From a virus, in the IMG/VR virus record IMGVR_UViG_3300009182_000106, positions 1 through 45,013 of that record: a stretch of 45,013 nt of DNA. The stretch is one strand, 5' to 3'. A model generated the notes under the pieces. That model worked only from the letters and a program-made list of their open reading frames with translations, made no database searches and had not been told where the DNA came from. How positions within the stretch are numbered: the first letter of the stretch is position 1; the number at the start of each line of letters is the position of its first letter. The position numbers were made by a program, and so were the translations under genes. This document shows positions 30,856 to 37,401 of this stretch, piece after piece.

Positions 30856-31503
30856 ATGGTTAAAATAAATGATACGGCACCAAACTTTGTAGCTCACACT
30901 TCACAAGGTTTGATTGATTTTTATAGTTACACAAATAATAGTTGGGCAATACTATTCTCACATCCAAAAAACTTTACACCAGTATGTACTACTGAACTAG
31001 GTACATTACAAAAACTTTTACCTGAATTTGTAAAAAGAGATGTTAAAGTTATAGGTCTATCAGTTGATGCAATAGGCAATCACGAACAATGGTTAAATGA
31101 CATACAAGAAACACAAGGCCAAAAACCAGAATACCCATTAATTGCAGACGAAGATAAAAAAGTATCAAGACTTTATGATATGATACACGAGAATGCTAGT
31201 GATACAATGACAGTTAGATCAGTATTCATTGTTGGGCCAGATAAAAAGATTAAATTGAAGTTAGAATACCCAGCAAGTGCAGGTAGAAATTTTAATGAAA
31301 TTTTAAGAGTTATTGATTCGTTACAATTAACATTTAAACATAAAGTTGCAACACCAGCTAATTGGGTGCAAGGTGAAGATGTTATACTAACGGCAGCAGT
31401 AACCAATGAAGAAGCAAATCAAAAGTTTCCAGGTTTTAAAACACACAAACCTTATTTAAGAACTACAAATGCTTCTTTTGCAACATGTAATGTAAAGGAT
31501 TAA
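30856..31503 (+). CDS. Peroxiredoxin (1-Cys Prx6 type)
   Basis: The 215-residue protein has a peroxiredoxin fold with the peroxidatic cysteine C44 in F-T-P-V-C-T-T-E and a C-terminal extension containing V-A-T-P-A-N-W, typical of the Prx6 group. It reduces peroxides in the cytoplasm and could protect phage synthesis or ribonucleotide reductase from oxidative stress. A further C-terminal cysteine (A-T-C-N) is present. An almost leaderless promoter drives it, with the RecB-like nuclease overlapping its stop. Peroxiredoxin is an unusual accessory gene for a T4-like phage. Confidence 0.88.
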   Translation: MVKINDTAPNFVAHTSQGLIDFYSYTNNSWAILFSHPKNFTPVCTTELGTLQKLLPEFVKRDVKVIGLSVDAIGNHEQWLNDIQETQGQKPEYPLIADEDKKVSRLYDMIHENASDTMTVRSVFIVGPDKKIKLKLEYPASAGRNFNEILRVIDSLQLTFKHKVATPANWVQGEDVILTAAVTNEEANQKFPGFKTHKPYLRTTNASFATCNVKD

Positions 31504-32198
31504 TGGTTAGAGAATTTAAATTTATAGATTTGAACAAGAGTATATTACCAAAAACAGCAGGTAAAAATATAGATGGTATACGATTTTACGAAATAGATGG
31601 TAAATCTTATCCATCAGTAACTTCTGTATTATCACTATTAAAGAAAGATTCATTAAAAGAATGGCGCGATAAAGTTGGTGAATCTGTTGCTAATTGGGAA
31701 ATGGGTAGAGCGGCTAGACGTGGTAAAGCAATGCACACATTGGTAGAACAGTATTTACAGAATGAAACTCCATCTATTAGAGACGTGTTACCATTAGGAC
31801 TTTTTAAGTTAATTAGACCTTATGTAGATCAAATAGATAATATTAGATTATTAGAATCAATCATGTATAGTAAAAAACTTACTATTGCAGGACAAGTAGA
31901 TTGTGTTGCAGAATACAACGGTAAGTTATCAGTAATAGACTTTAAATCTGCCAATAAGAGTAGAGAAGAAGGTTGGATTGAAAACTACTTCTTACAAACT
32001 ACTGCTTATTCAATGATGTATGAAGAAACGTTTGGTGAAAAGATTGAACAGATTGTAATCATATTGGCCTGTGAAGATGGTGTTGCTCAAACTTTTATTA
32101 AAAATACGGCAGACTATAAACAGAAGTTGATAGAATCTATAGATAATTTTTATAAACAATTTAATAATAAACAAAATTTAACGTTGAAAAATAGTTAA
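31503..32198 (+). CDS. PD-(D/E)XK nuclease, RecB/Cas4-like
   Basis: The 231-residue protein has the core motif G-Q-V-D (D133) followed by V-I-D-F-K-S (D146, K148), plus H78 in the preceding helix and E118, as in RecB-family exonucleases. There is no C-terminal cysteine cluster, so it is closer to MGME1-like or lambda-exonuclease-like forms than to iron-sulfur Cas4. Probable role is DNA end processing in recombination or host DNA degradation. It starts on the stop of the peroxiredoxin and is followed by the tmRNA gene. Confidence 0.75.
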   Translation: MVREFKFIDLNKSILPKTAGKNIDGIRFYEIDGKSYPSVTSVLSLLKKDSLKEWRDKVGESVANWEMGRAARRGKAMHTLVEQYLQNETPSIRDVLPLGLFKLIRPYVDQIDNIRLLESIMYSKKLTIAGQVDCVAEYNGKLSVIDFKSANKSREEGWIENYFLQTTAYSMMYEETFGEKIEQIVIILACEDGVAQTFIKNTADYKQKLIESIDNFYKQFNNKQNLTLKNS

Positions 32199-32207
32199 TA
32201 ATTAGTT

Positions 32208-32413
32208 AGGACCAGGGGGCGGTACCCTGCCACTCCACCATTTATATAATGAAATATAAGGGGTGGAAACTAGAATCGACTACTAAGTAAACCTATTTGG
32301 AGTTAAATCGCTGATATCGTTCTATCAAATTATAGACGCTAACGAAAGTTATGCTCTTGCTGCCTAGTAATAGGTAACGGCGTTGGCCTACACGTGGCAA
32401 CAGAAGTAGGCCG
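32208..32413 (+). ncRNA. ssrA: tmRNA, circularly permuted two-piece form
   Basis: The acceptor piece (about 32208-32240) comes first: CAGGG/CCCTG pair around a 7-nt loop (32213-32229), then CCACTCC and the ACCA end at 32237-32240. A 19-nt AT-rich spacer follows. The coding piece begins GGGGTGG (32260-32266), which pairs with CCACTCC in a 7-bp acceptor stem with one G-U. The tag frame at 32338-32367 reads A-N-E-S-Y-A-L-A-A then TAG, TAA, TAG. GGCCTAC/GTAGGCC closes the coding piece near its end. This permuted order is known from alphaproteobacteria. It would rescue stalled ribosomes and tag proteins for proteolysis. Exact ends are estimated. Confidence 0.88.
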
Positions 32414-32414
32414 C

Positions 32415-32443
32415 TTGACAAATCAATCAAATTAGTATATAAT
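32415..32443 (+). promoter_or_regulatory. Sigma70-like promoter
   Basis: TTGACA (32415-32420), 17-nt spacer, TATAAT (32438-32443). It starts immediately at the 3' end of the tmRNA coding piece and has a normal 25-nt leader with AAAAGGA before the ATG at 32475. Confidence 0.8.
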
Positions 32444-32474
32444 ATAATATACATTAACTAGAAAAGGAATAAAC

Positions 32475-32624
32475 ATGTTTACGTATAGAAATATAGCAAT
32501 TGCTGTAGTAGCACTATTTGTTTTAATAGTAGGATTTTATACATTAGTAAAACCTTCTAAAAAAGTAGATGTAACACCAGTAAAACCTGCTGTTACGCAG
32601 CCAGTTGCACCAGTAAAAAAGTAA
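32475..32624 (+). CDS. 49-residue membrane protein with Pro/Val/Lys tail
   Basis: From ATG 32475 (AAGGA upstream) the product has one membrane span (I-A-I-A-V-V-A-L-F-V-L-I-V-G) followed by a tail rich in Val, Pro and Lys that could extend into the periplasm, in the manner of a small spanin or TonB-like arm. It has a consensus promoter of its own and a terminator after it. Confidence 0.6.
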   Translation: MFTYRNIAIAVVALFVLIVGFYTLVKPSKKVDVTPVKPAVTQPVAPVKK

Positions 32625-32639
32625 TTAAAAAATTTATAT

Positions 32640-32667
32640 AGACTAGATACAATAGGGTGTTTAGTCT
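32640..32667 (+). terminator. Hairpin terminator
   Basis: AGACTAGATAC and GTGTTTAGTCT form an 11-bp stem with two G-U pairs and a 6-nt loop, 15 nt after the 49-residue gene. The late-type promoter starts at the very next base. Confidence 0.6.
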
Positions 32668-32675
32668 TATAAATA
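32668..32675 (+). promoter_or_regulatory. T4-late-type promoter
   Basis: An exact TATAAATA box abuts the preceding hairpin and lies 33 nt before the ATG at 32709. Transcription would begin near 32681, downstream of the alternative ATG at 32679, which supports the shorter start for the next gene. Confidence 0.7.
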
Positions 32676-32708
32676 GAAGTGCTATTAACACACACAAAGG
32701 AGAAAACA

Positions 32709-33047
32709 ATGGCAACAACATCAAAAAACGGATATGAAATCCGATCAGACTTATTAGGATTAGCGAAAGATATCGTTGATTTTAATTTTCAAGCTCAAGT
32801 AAAAGAGTATGAATACTCAATCAAAAAAGACGGCGATCAAATAGTGCAAGAGTTTAAAGCACCAACTGTTACACCAACAGATATTATTGAAATTGCAAAA
32901 CAATTCAATGAATTTGTTACTAACGGTGATGTTATTAAACAAACGCAAGAGAACATACAAAAGGCTCAAGAATGGGTAAAACCTTATGCTGAAGTATATC
33001 AAAATACAGTAAAAGCATTTTATCCAAATCTAAAGAACGGTAAGTAA
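32709..33047 (+). CDS. Phasin-like or virion-associated protein
   Basis: I start at ATG 32709 (112 residues), which has AAAGGAG upstream; the in-frame ATG at 32679 would not be on the late transcript. The N-terminus has N-G-Y-E-I-R-S-D-L-L-G-L-A-K, a motif I recall from marine T4-like proteins. The rest is helical with V-T-P-T-D-I-I-E-I-A-K and ends in a basic tail. A late-type promoter suggests a virion role. The helix pattern also resembles phasins; I cannot decide. Confidence 0.6.
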   Translation: MATTSKNGYEIRSDLLGLAKDIVDFNFQAQVKEYEYSIKKDGDQIVQEFKAPTVTPTDIIEIAKQFNEFVTNGDVIKQTQENIQKAQEWVKPYAEVYQNTVKAFYPNLKNGK

Positions 33048-33048
33048 T

Positions 33049-33252
33049 ATGTTTCCATATAACCCTTGTGAAAATAAATGGTTATCTGATACTAAAAAAG
33101 GTGGTCAAGTTGATAAGAAACCTGGCCATCTTTTATCAGGTCAATCTTTTATAGATTATTTAAAAGATAAACTGAATATTAATAAGAATATTGACTTTGG
33201 TTTTGGTTACACAGAAAAACACGATATATTAGTTAGAAAAGACGAGATATAA
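33049..33252 (+). CDS. Small soluble protein
   Basis: The 67-residue protein begins M-F-P-Y-N-P-C-E-N-K-W and contains P-G-H-L-L-S-G-Q-S-F, then a basic helix and a strand F-G-F-G-Y-T. It directly follows the late-promoter gene and precedes a membrane protein without gaps. No family recognised. Confidence 0.5.
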   Translation: MFPYNPCENKWLSDTKKGGQVDKKPGHLLSGQSFIDYLKDKLNINKNIDFGFGYTEKHDILVRKDEI

Positions 33253-33453
33253 ATGATAAGAACAATTATTATTACAACTATATTAATACTATTAGCATTA
33301 TCAATTATAGGTGTTATACGTTCAGATAATACACAATTTACATTATTAAAAGCATCACCTGAAATTGATCGTAAAGAAAATATAGCATTTAAATTTATGT
33401 TAATAATGATAATACTTTTTGTTTTATTAGGAATCACATCTTTATTTAAATAA
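33253..33453 (+). CDS. Two-span membrane protein
   Basis: A 66-residue protein with hydrophobic segments at about 3-23 (I-I-I-T-T-I-L-I-L-L-A-L) and 46-63 (F-M-L-I-M-I-I-L-F-V-L-L), separated by a polar loop. The start is adjacent to the preceding stop. No family recognised. Confidence 0.55.
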   Translation: MIRTIIITTILILLALSIIGVIRSDNTQFTLLKASPEIDRKENIAFKFMLIMIILFVLLGITSLFK

Positions 33454-33456
33454 TAC

Positions 33457-33485
33457 TTGACATCTTTCATAATATATGATATAAT
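33457..33485 (+). promoter_or_regulatory. Sigma70-like promoter, leaderless
   Basis: TTGACA (33457-33462), 17-nt spacer, TATAAT (33480-33485). The gene 33 ATG begins only 5 nt after the -10 box, so transcription would start at or inside the first codon. Confidence 0.8.
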
Positions 33486-33490
33486 ATATT

Positions 33491-33703
33491 ATGAACTCAA
33501 AAGAATTTTCTTTACAAATAGAACAGATAGTAAAAGAGAGAAAAGGTATCTCTCACATGGATGCCGTACTTTTATATTGTGAACAAAATGATATAGATCC
33601 TTCAACAGTTGCACCTCTATTAACAAAGACTCTAAAAGATAAGATTGCTATAGAAGCACAAAACTTAAATTATCTTCCAAAAACTGGCCAGTTGCCGGTA
33701 TGA
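33491..33703 (+). CDS. 33: Late-promoter transcription accessory protein, gp33-like
   Basis: The 70-residue protein has I-E-Q-I-V-K-E-R, M-D-A-V-L-L-Y-C-E-Q-N-D-I near residue 23, and a C-terminal A-Q-N-L-N-Y-L-P-K-T ... L-P-V. That series matches the small gp33 of marine T4-like phages as I recall it. In T4, gp33 links RNA polymerase to the sliding clamp at TATAAATA promoters. The order 33-59-32, the same as in T4, supports the call. Its own promoter is sigma70-like and leaderless, which would let it appear before the late promoters it serves. Confidence 0.7.
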   Translation: MNSKEFSLQIEQIVKERKGISHMDAVLLYCEQNDIDPSTVAPLLTKTLKDKIAIEAQNLNYLPKTGQLPV

Positions 33704-33706
33704 TAT

Positions 33707-34315
33707 ATGGTAAATGGATTTGATGTATATAAAATATATTTGGCAGTTAAACTACATTTTACCACAGATAGTTATGACTATCATAAATATGAAGGGAAAG
33801 TTAACTGTAAACTAGAAACATTTACTAAAAACAATGCTAGATATTTTTTTCACAAGCTTGGAACCAAATACAATAAAGATGATATATTGGACTTTTTTGT
33901 TTCTAATTTTCTTACTGATAGTAATAAATGGGTAGGAGATTTAACTAGAAATGATGGCACGGATATTTACCTTGATTGGAGAAAACGTAATGACGCTTTT
34001 GAATACCATTTTAGAAGTGATTGTGTGTATATTGCTAATGACTTCAATGTTAAGCGCCTTTCTTTTGATGATGGTTTTAACTCTTTTGGTGGACAGCATC
34101 CTAGGTTTTTTCAATTGGTTCTATCAAAAAATATATCTTACGAAAGTGCGGTTGTATTTAACGAAATTTTATCATATAGTAAACGTTGGGATAAAGAAAT
34201 TACTGAAAAAGTAGTTTGGCCAATACATTCAAAAAGAATAAAGAAATATACACAGTTTGTTAAATATAATCCAACGACAGCGAAATTAATATTGAAAGAA
34301 GTATTTGTAAAATGA
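33707..34315 (+). CDS. 59: Helicase loader, gp59-like
   Basis: The 202-residue protein (T4 gp59 is 217) begins G-F-D-V-Y-K-I-Y-L-A-V-K-L-H-F, continues Y-D-Y-H-K-Y-E-G-K and F-F-V-S-N-F, and has G-G-Q-H-P-R-F-F-Q near residue 130. These motifs agree with gp59, which loads the gp41 helicase on gp32-coated DNA. It lies between gene 33 and gene 32 as in T4. Around 33946-34130 codons such as CTT, CGC and AGG are more frequent than nearby, similar to the patch in nrdA. Confidence 0.78.
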   Translation: MVNGFDVYKIYLAVKLHFTTDSYDYHKYEGKVNCKLETFTKNNARYFFHKLGTKYNKDDILDFFVSNFLTDSNKWVGDLTRNDGTDIYLDWRKRNDAFEYHFRSDCVYIANDFNVKRLSFDDGFNSFGGQHPRFFQLVLSKNISYESAVVFNEILSYSKRWDKEITEKVVWPIHSKRIKKYTQFVKYNPTTAKLILKEVFVK

Positions 34316-34536
34316 TTAGATGGATTGCTTGTTTACTTGGTATGATAGCTGCTACTATACATGCTAGTGCTATAATTTCATTGCAGTGGTTGGGGTGGAT
34401 AATATGTTTATTTTCAATATCAACATGGTTATATATTGCAATACAAGACAAAGATAAAGCTCGTTCACTTCAACAATCATATTTTTTACTATTAGCACTG
34501 ATAGCAATTTACAATTGGCTAAAACATGTCATCTAA
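34312..34536 (+). CDS. Two- or three-span membrane protein
   Basis: A 74-residue protein with hydrophobic segments at about 3-20, 25-43 and 55-72, separated by short charged turns (D-K-D-K-A-R). It overlaps gene 59 by 4 nt and the next gene by 11 nt. No family recognised; inner-membrane location is likely. Confidence 0.55.
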   Translation: MIRWIACLLGMIAATIHASAIISLQWLGWIICLFSISTWLYIAIQDKDKARSLQQSYFLLLALIAIYNWLKHVI

Positions 34537-35359
34537 TGTATTTCTAATAGGTAATGGTGAAAGTAGAAAAGGTTTTGATCTTAACAAGTTAAAACCTTAT
34601 GGTAAAGTATATGGTTGTAATGCAATCTATAGAGATTTTGTACCAGATGTATTAGTATCAGTAGATCATGGTATTATGCACGAGATATATCATAGTGGTT
34701 ATTGTTATGATAATGAAACATGGTTTAGAGATTGGACTAAATGTCCTGATTTTATGTATGAAGATTTGGTTTATGCAGGCCTATCAAAAATTGATATAGA
34801 TGAATTAAACAAATGGCACGTTAAAACAGAAAATAAAAGAATTGATGAAAAAGAATTTGTTATGCACGGTGCCAATTTATCTGGCTTAGTAAAAATTTTA
34901 CATAAAGACAAAAGAATAGAAGAAAAGAATATTAATTCAAATCAACTAGCTGTTAGTTGGGTAAAAGATAATGATAAGGCACATAATATAAACGAAATTA
35001 TGCCTAATAATATAGATATTGGTTGGGCCGCTGGTCCTACTTCAGGCTATATTGCAACTAAACAAGATAAACCTAAAAATGTTTATCTAATAGGACATGA
35101 TTTAATAAGTGATAATTCATTTGTTAATAACATATACAAGAATACTAAACATTATGTTATATCTGAACATTCAGCAACACCAGCAGAAAATTGGATATTA
35201 CAATGGAAGATATTGTTTGAAGAAAACCCTAACATTAATTTCTATAAAGTAAATGAAAGTATTAATAATAAAGCAACGAATAAACCATTATATGTTTGGA
35301 AATCAATAAATAACTTAACATATATAGATTATAAAACACTTGACAATATTTTAAAATAA
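34526..35359 (+). CDS. Glycan-associated phage protein (DUF115-like start)
   Basis: The 277-residue product opens with V-F-L-I-G-N-G-E-S-R-K-G-F-D-L and Y-G-C-N-A-I-Y-R-D-F, then P-D-V-L-V-S-V-D-H. The G-N-G-E-S and G-C-N-A elements with a following D-H motif are seen in phage and bacterial proteins annotated as glycosyltransferase- or DUF115-related. A later V-Y-L-I-G-H-D-L fits the same fold. It could act with the glycosyltransferase at 16223. Activity unknown. It overlaps the membrane-protein gene by 11 nt. Confidence 0.5.
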   Translation: MSSNVFLIGNGESRKGFDLNKLKPYGKVYGCNAIYRDFVPDVLVSVDHGIMHEIYHSGYCYDNETWFRDWTKCPDFMYEDLVYAGLSKIDIDELNKWHVKTENKRIDEKEFVMHGANLSGLVKILHKDKRIEEKNINSNQLAVSWVKDNDKAHNINEIMPNNIDIGWAAGPTSGYIATKQDKPKNVYLIGHDLISDNSFVNNIYKNTKHYVISEHSATPAENWILQWKILFEENPNINFYKVNESINNKATNKPLYVWKSINNLTYIDYKTLDNILK

Positions 35360-35368
35360 TGATATATT
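35340..35368 (+). promoter_or_regulatory. Sigma70-like promoter, leaderless
   Basis: TTGACA (35340-35345), 17-nt spacer, TATATT (35363-35368), overlapping the end of the upstream gene. The nuclease ATG lies 7 nt after the -10 box. Confidence 0.75.
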
Positions 35369-35375
35369 ATAAGAC

Positions 35376-36149
35376 ATGATTAAAAATATATTAATAACAT
35401 TATGGTTGTTAACAAGTGTGGTGTTGGCCAATCCTATAGACGACAAATGCCCACAACACGCTTACAAAGGCGCACCAGTGAGTGCCATTAAATCAGATGA
35501 CCAGTATCTATGTAAAACTAATTATGCAATACATTATAGATATGACACAAGAACAGCAGAATATGTTGTTGAACATGTAACAAAACAATCTGTATCTGGT
35601 CATGCAAAAAGACAAGATGATTTTAGACCAGATCCTGAAATCAAAAAAGAACATCAATCATTATTATCTGATTATAAAGGCCACCCTTATGATAGAGGTC
35701 ATTTAGCACCTGCAGGTAATAATACTCAAAACGATAAGATTATGAGTGAAAGTTTTTTTCTTTCTAATATGGTGCCACAAGAACCAAACAATAACAGAGG
35801 TATTTGGAAACAATTAGAAACTTTTATTAGAGAATGGTCATTAAAAGGAATGGACATCTATGTTGTAAGTGGAACTATTTACAGTAGAAATAGTAAAACA
35901 ATAGGTGATAATAAAGTAGGTGTACCTGATAAAATATGGAAAGTTATTATAGATAAGAATACAGGTGAATCTATTGCATTTATATTCCCCAATACAGCAT
36001 TGCCTGTTGTTGACTTATTGAAGTATTCAACTAGTGTAAAAGCAGTAGAAGATGCTACAGCAATTAAATTCATGCCTGCATTGACAGATGAAAAGAGTAA
36101 GAACTCATTTAATATAGATCATTGGCCTGAATTACATTTAATGAAATAA
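35376..36149 (+). CDS. Secreted DNA/RNA non-specific endonuclease (NUC family)
   Basis: The 257-residue protein has a signal peptide (residues 1-18, ending V-L-A) and the NUC catalytic motif D106-R-G-H109-L-A-P-A, where H109 is the general base, followed by N-N and S-N-M-V-P-Q. These are beta-beta-alpha metal nucleases that cut DNA and RNA. The signal peptide would place it in the host periplasm, where it could degrade incoming DNA of rival phages or extracellular DNA. T4 itself has no such enzyme. It has its own leaderless promoter. Confidence 0.82.
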   Translation: MIKNILITLWLLTSVVLANPIDDKCPQHAYKGAPVSAIKSDDQYLCKTNYAIHYRYDTRTAEYVVEHVTKQSVSGHAKRQDDFRPDPEIKKEHQSLLSDYKGHPYDRGHLAPAGNNTQNDKIMSESFFLSNMVPQEPNNNRGIWKQLETFIREWSLKGMDIYVVSGTIYSRNSKTIGDNKVGVPDKIWKVIIDKNTGESIAFIFPNTALPVVDLLKYSTSVKAVEDATAIKFMPALTDEKSKNSFNIDHWPELHLMK

Positions 36150-36150
36150 T

Positions 36151-36237
36151 ATGATAATAGAAACATTAATAACTTTTAGTTTTATAATTTTACTCATTGC
36201 TTTCTGGGTAATTATAATAAAAGATATTTTTAAATAG
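36151..36237 (+). CDS. 28-residue membrane peptide
   Basis: The ATG is at 36151, one base after the nuclease stop. The peptide is almost entirely a membrane span (F-S-F-I-I-L-L-I-A-F-W-V-I-I-I) with a K-D-I-F-K end. It lacks a good ribosome site, so translation would depend on coupling. Real expression is uncertain. Confidence 0.4.
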   Translation: MIIETLITFSFIILLIAFWVIIIKDIFK

Positions 36238-36240
36238 TAC

Positions 36241-36269
36241 TTGACATCACATTAAAATTGTGATATATT
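36241..36269 (+). promoter_or_regulatory. Sigma70-like promoter, leaderless
   Basis: TTGACA (36241-36246), 17-nt spacer, TATATT (36264-36269). The ATG at 36276 is 6 nt after the -10 box. The transcript would also cover gene 32. Confidence 0.75.
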
Positions 36270-36275
36270 TGAAAT

Positions 36276-36404
36276 ATGTATATCAGAATATTAAATTATT
36301 TAATTGGTAAATTGATCAATTTAAGAGATAAAGCAAGAACGCCAAACCTTAAAGGTATGACTGTTAAGGAATGGGCAACTAAAAAGAAAAAGTCATATAA
36401 ATAA
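36276..36404 (+). CDS. 42-residue basic protein
   Basis: The frame runs from ATG 36276, directly behind a leaderless promoter, to TAA 36404. The product is basic with an amphipathic N-terminus and a lysine-rich end (K-E-W-A-T-K-K-K-K-S). Its last codons coincide with an exact late-type promoter box for gene 32. No family recognised. Confidence 0.5.
   Translation: MYIRILNYLIGKLINLRDKARTPNLKGMTVKEWATKKKKSYK
36396..36403 (+). promoter_or_regulatory. T4-late-type promoter for gene 32
   Basis: An exact TATAAATA box formed by the end of the 42-residue gene, 52 nt upstream of the gene 32 ATG. Gene 32 of T4 is also transcribed late, which supports use of the site. Predicted start near 36410. Confidence 0.55.
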
Positions 36405-36455
36405 TAATGATAGCGATTATACAGCTAACACAAATACAAACATACGGAGAATACA

Positions 36456-37352
36456 ATGGACTTTAATACATTAAAAACTAGTCATTCTAACTTTGATAAA
36501 CTTACCAAAGCATTAGAAGCTAACCTCAATCCTGAGGATATTAATAAATCAAAAGACAAATATACAGACGACAGAATATGGAAACCTGAACTAGATAAAA
36601 CTGGTAGTGGTTATGCCGTTATTCGTTTTCTACCTGCTTCTGAAAAAGAAGAAATGCCATGGGTAAGAGTTTGGTCTCATGCCTTTCAAGATAAAGGTGG
36701 TTGGTATATTGAGAACTCATTAACAACTCTTAATCATAAAGATCCTGTTAGTGAAGAAAATACTAGACTATGGAATTCAGGTGTTGAATCTGATAAAGAA
36801 ATAGCAAGAAAAAGAAAAAGAAAATTATCTTATTTCTCTAACATATTAGTTGTTAGTGATCCTGCTTATCCAGCAAACGAAGGTAAAGTATTCATATTCA
36901 AATTCGGTAAAAAGATATTTGATAAGATTACAGAAGCAATGCAACCAGCATTTGAAGATGAACAACCAATTAACCCATTTGATTTTTGGAAAGGTGCAAA
37001 CTTTAAACTGAAAATTAGAAAAGTTGATGGTTATTGGAACTATGACAAATCTGAATTTGAGCCTGTTAAGGCAATTGCTGATACTGATGAAAGCATCAAA
37101 GCAATTTGGTCTAAACAGTACCCTCTAACGCCTTTCTTGGCCCCTAGTAATTTTAAGACCTATGATGAACTCAAAGAGAAACTGAATAGGGTAATTACGG
37201 GAACTAGAAATACCGAAACAGTTGAAAGTGCTGATCTCTCTAAGGCAAAAACAAATGGTTCAGTAAAAAGTAATGGTAAAACCACTACTCAATCTGCTAG
37301 TGATGATGACGATACGTTGTCTTACTTTAGTAAATTGGCAGATGACGAGTAG
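36456..37352 (+). CDS. 32: Single-stranded DNA-binding protein, gp32-like
   Basis: The 298-residue length matches T4 gp32 (301). A basic N-terminal part, the core with W-Y-I-E-N-S, S-Y-F-S-N-I-L-V-V, E-G-K-V-F-I-F-K-F-G-K-K and W-K-G-A-N-F-K-L-K, and the acidic C-terminal tail (D-D-D-D and D-D-E) are all present. It coats single-stranded DNA in replication and recombination. The protein contains no cysteine, so the zinc site of T4 gp32 is absent. A CGGAG site precedes the ATG. A bidirectional terminator follows. Confidence 0.9.
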   Translation: MDFNTLKTSHSNFDKLTKALEANLNPEDINKSKDKYTDDRIWKPELDKTGSGYAVIRFLPASEKEEMPWVRVWSHAFQDKGGWYIENSLTTLNHKDPVSEENTRLWNSGVESDKEIARKRKRKLSYFSNILVVSDPAYPANEGKVFIFKFGKKIFDKITEAMQPAFEDEQPINPFDFWKGANFKLKIRKVDGYWNYDKSEFEPVKAIADTDESIKAIWSKQYPLTPFLAPSNFKTYDELKEKLNRVITGTRNTETVESADLSKAKTNGSVKSNGKTTTQSASDDDDTLSYFSKLADDE

Positions 37353-37375
37353 AATCTCTCTCTACTAGTACTTTA

Positions 37376-37399
37376 ATGGTGGCCAGAAATGGCCACCAT
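37376..37399. terminator. Bidirectional terminator between convergent genes
   Basis: ATGGTGGCCA-GAAA-TGGCCACCAT is a perfect 10-bp stem with a GNRA tetraloop. It lies 23 nt after gene 32 and 2 nt before the tape-measure stop on the other strand, so one hairpin can end both transcripts. Confidence 0.8.
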
Positions 37400-37401
37400 A
37401 T

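Noticed and set aside
33951-34214. Alternative 87-residue frame inside gene 59
   Set aside because: It overlaps the conserved gp59 motifs in another frame and has no ribosome site.
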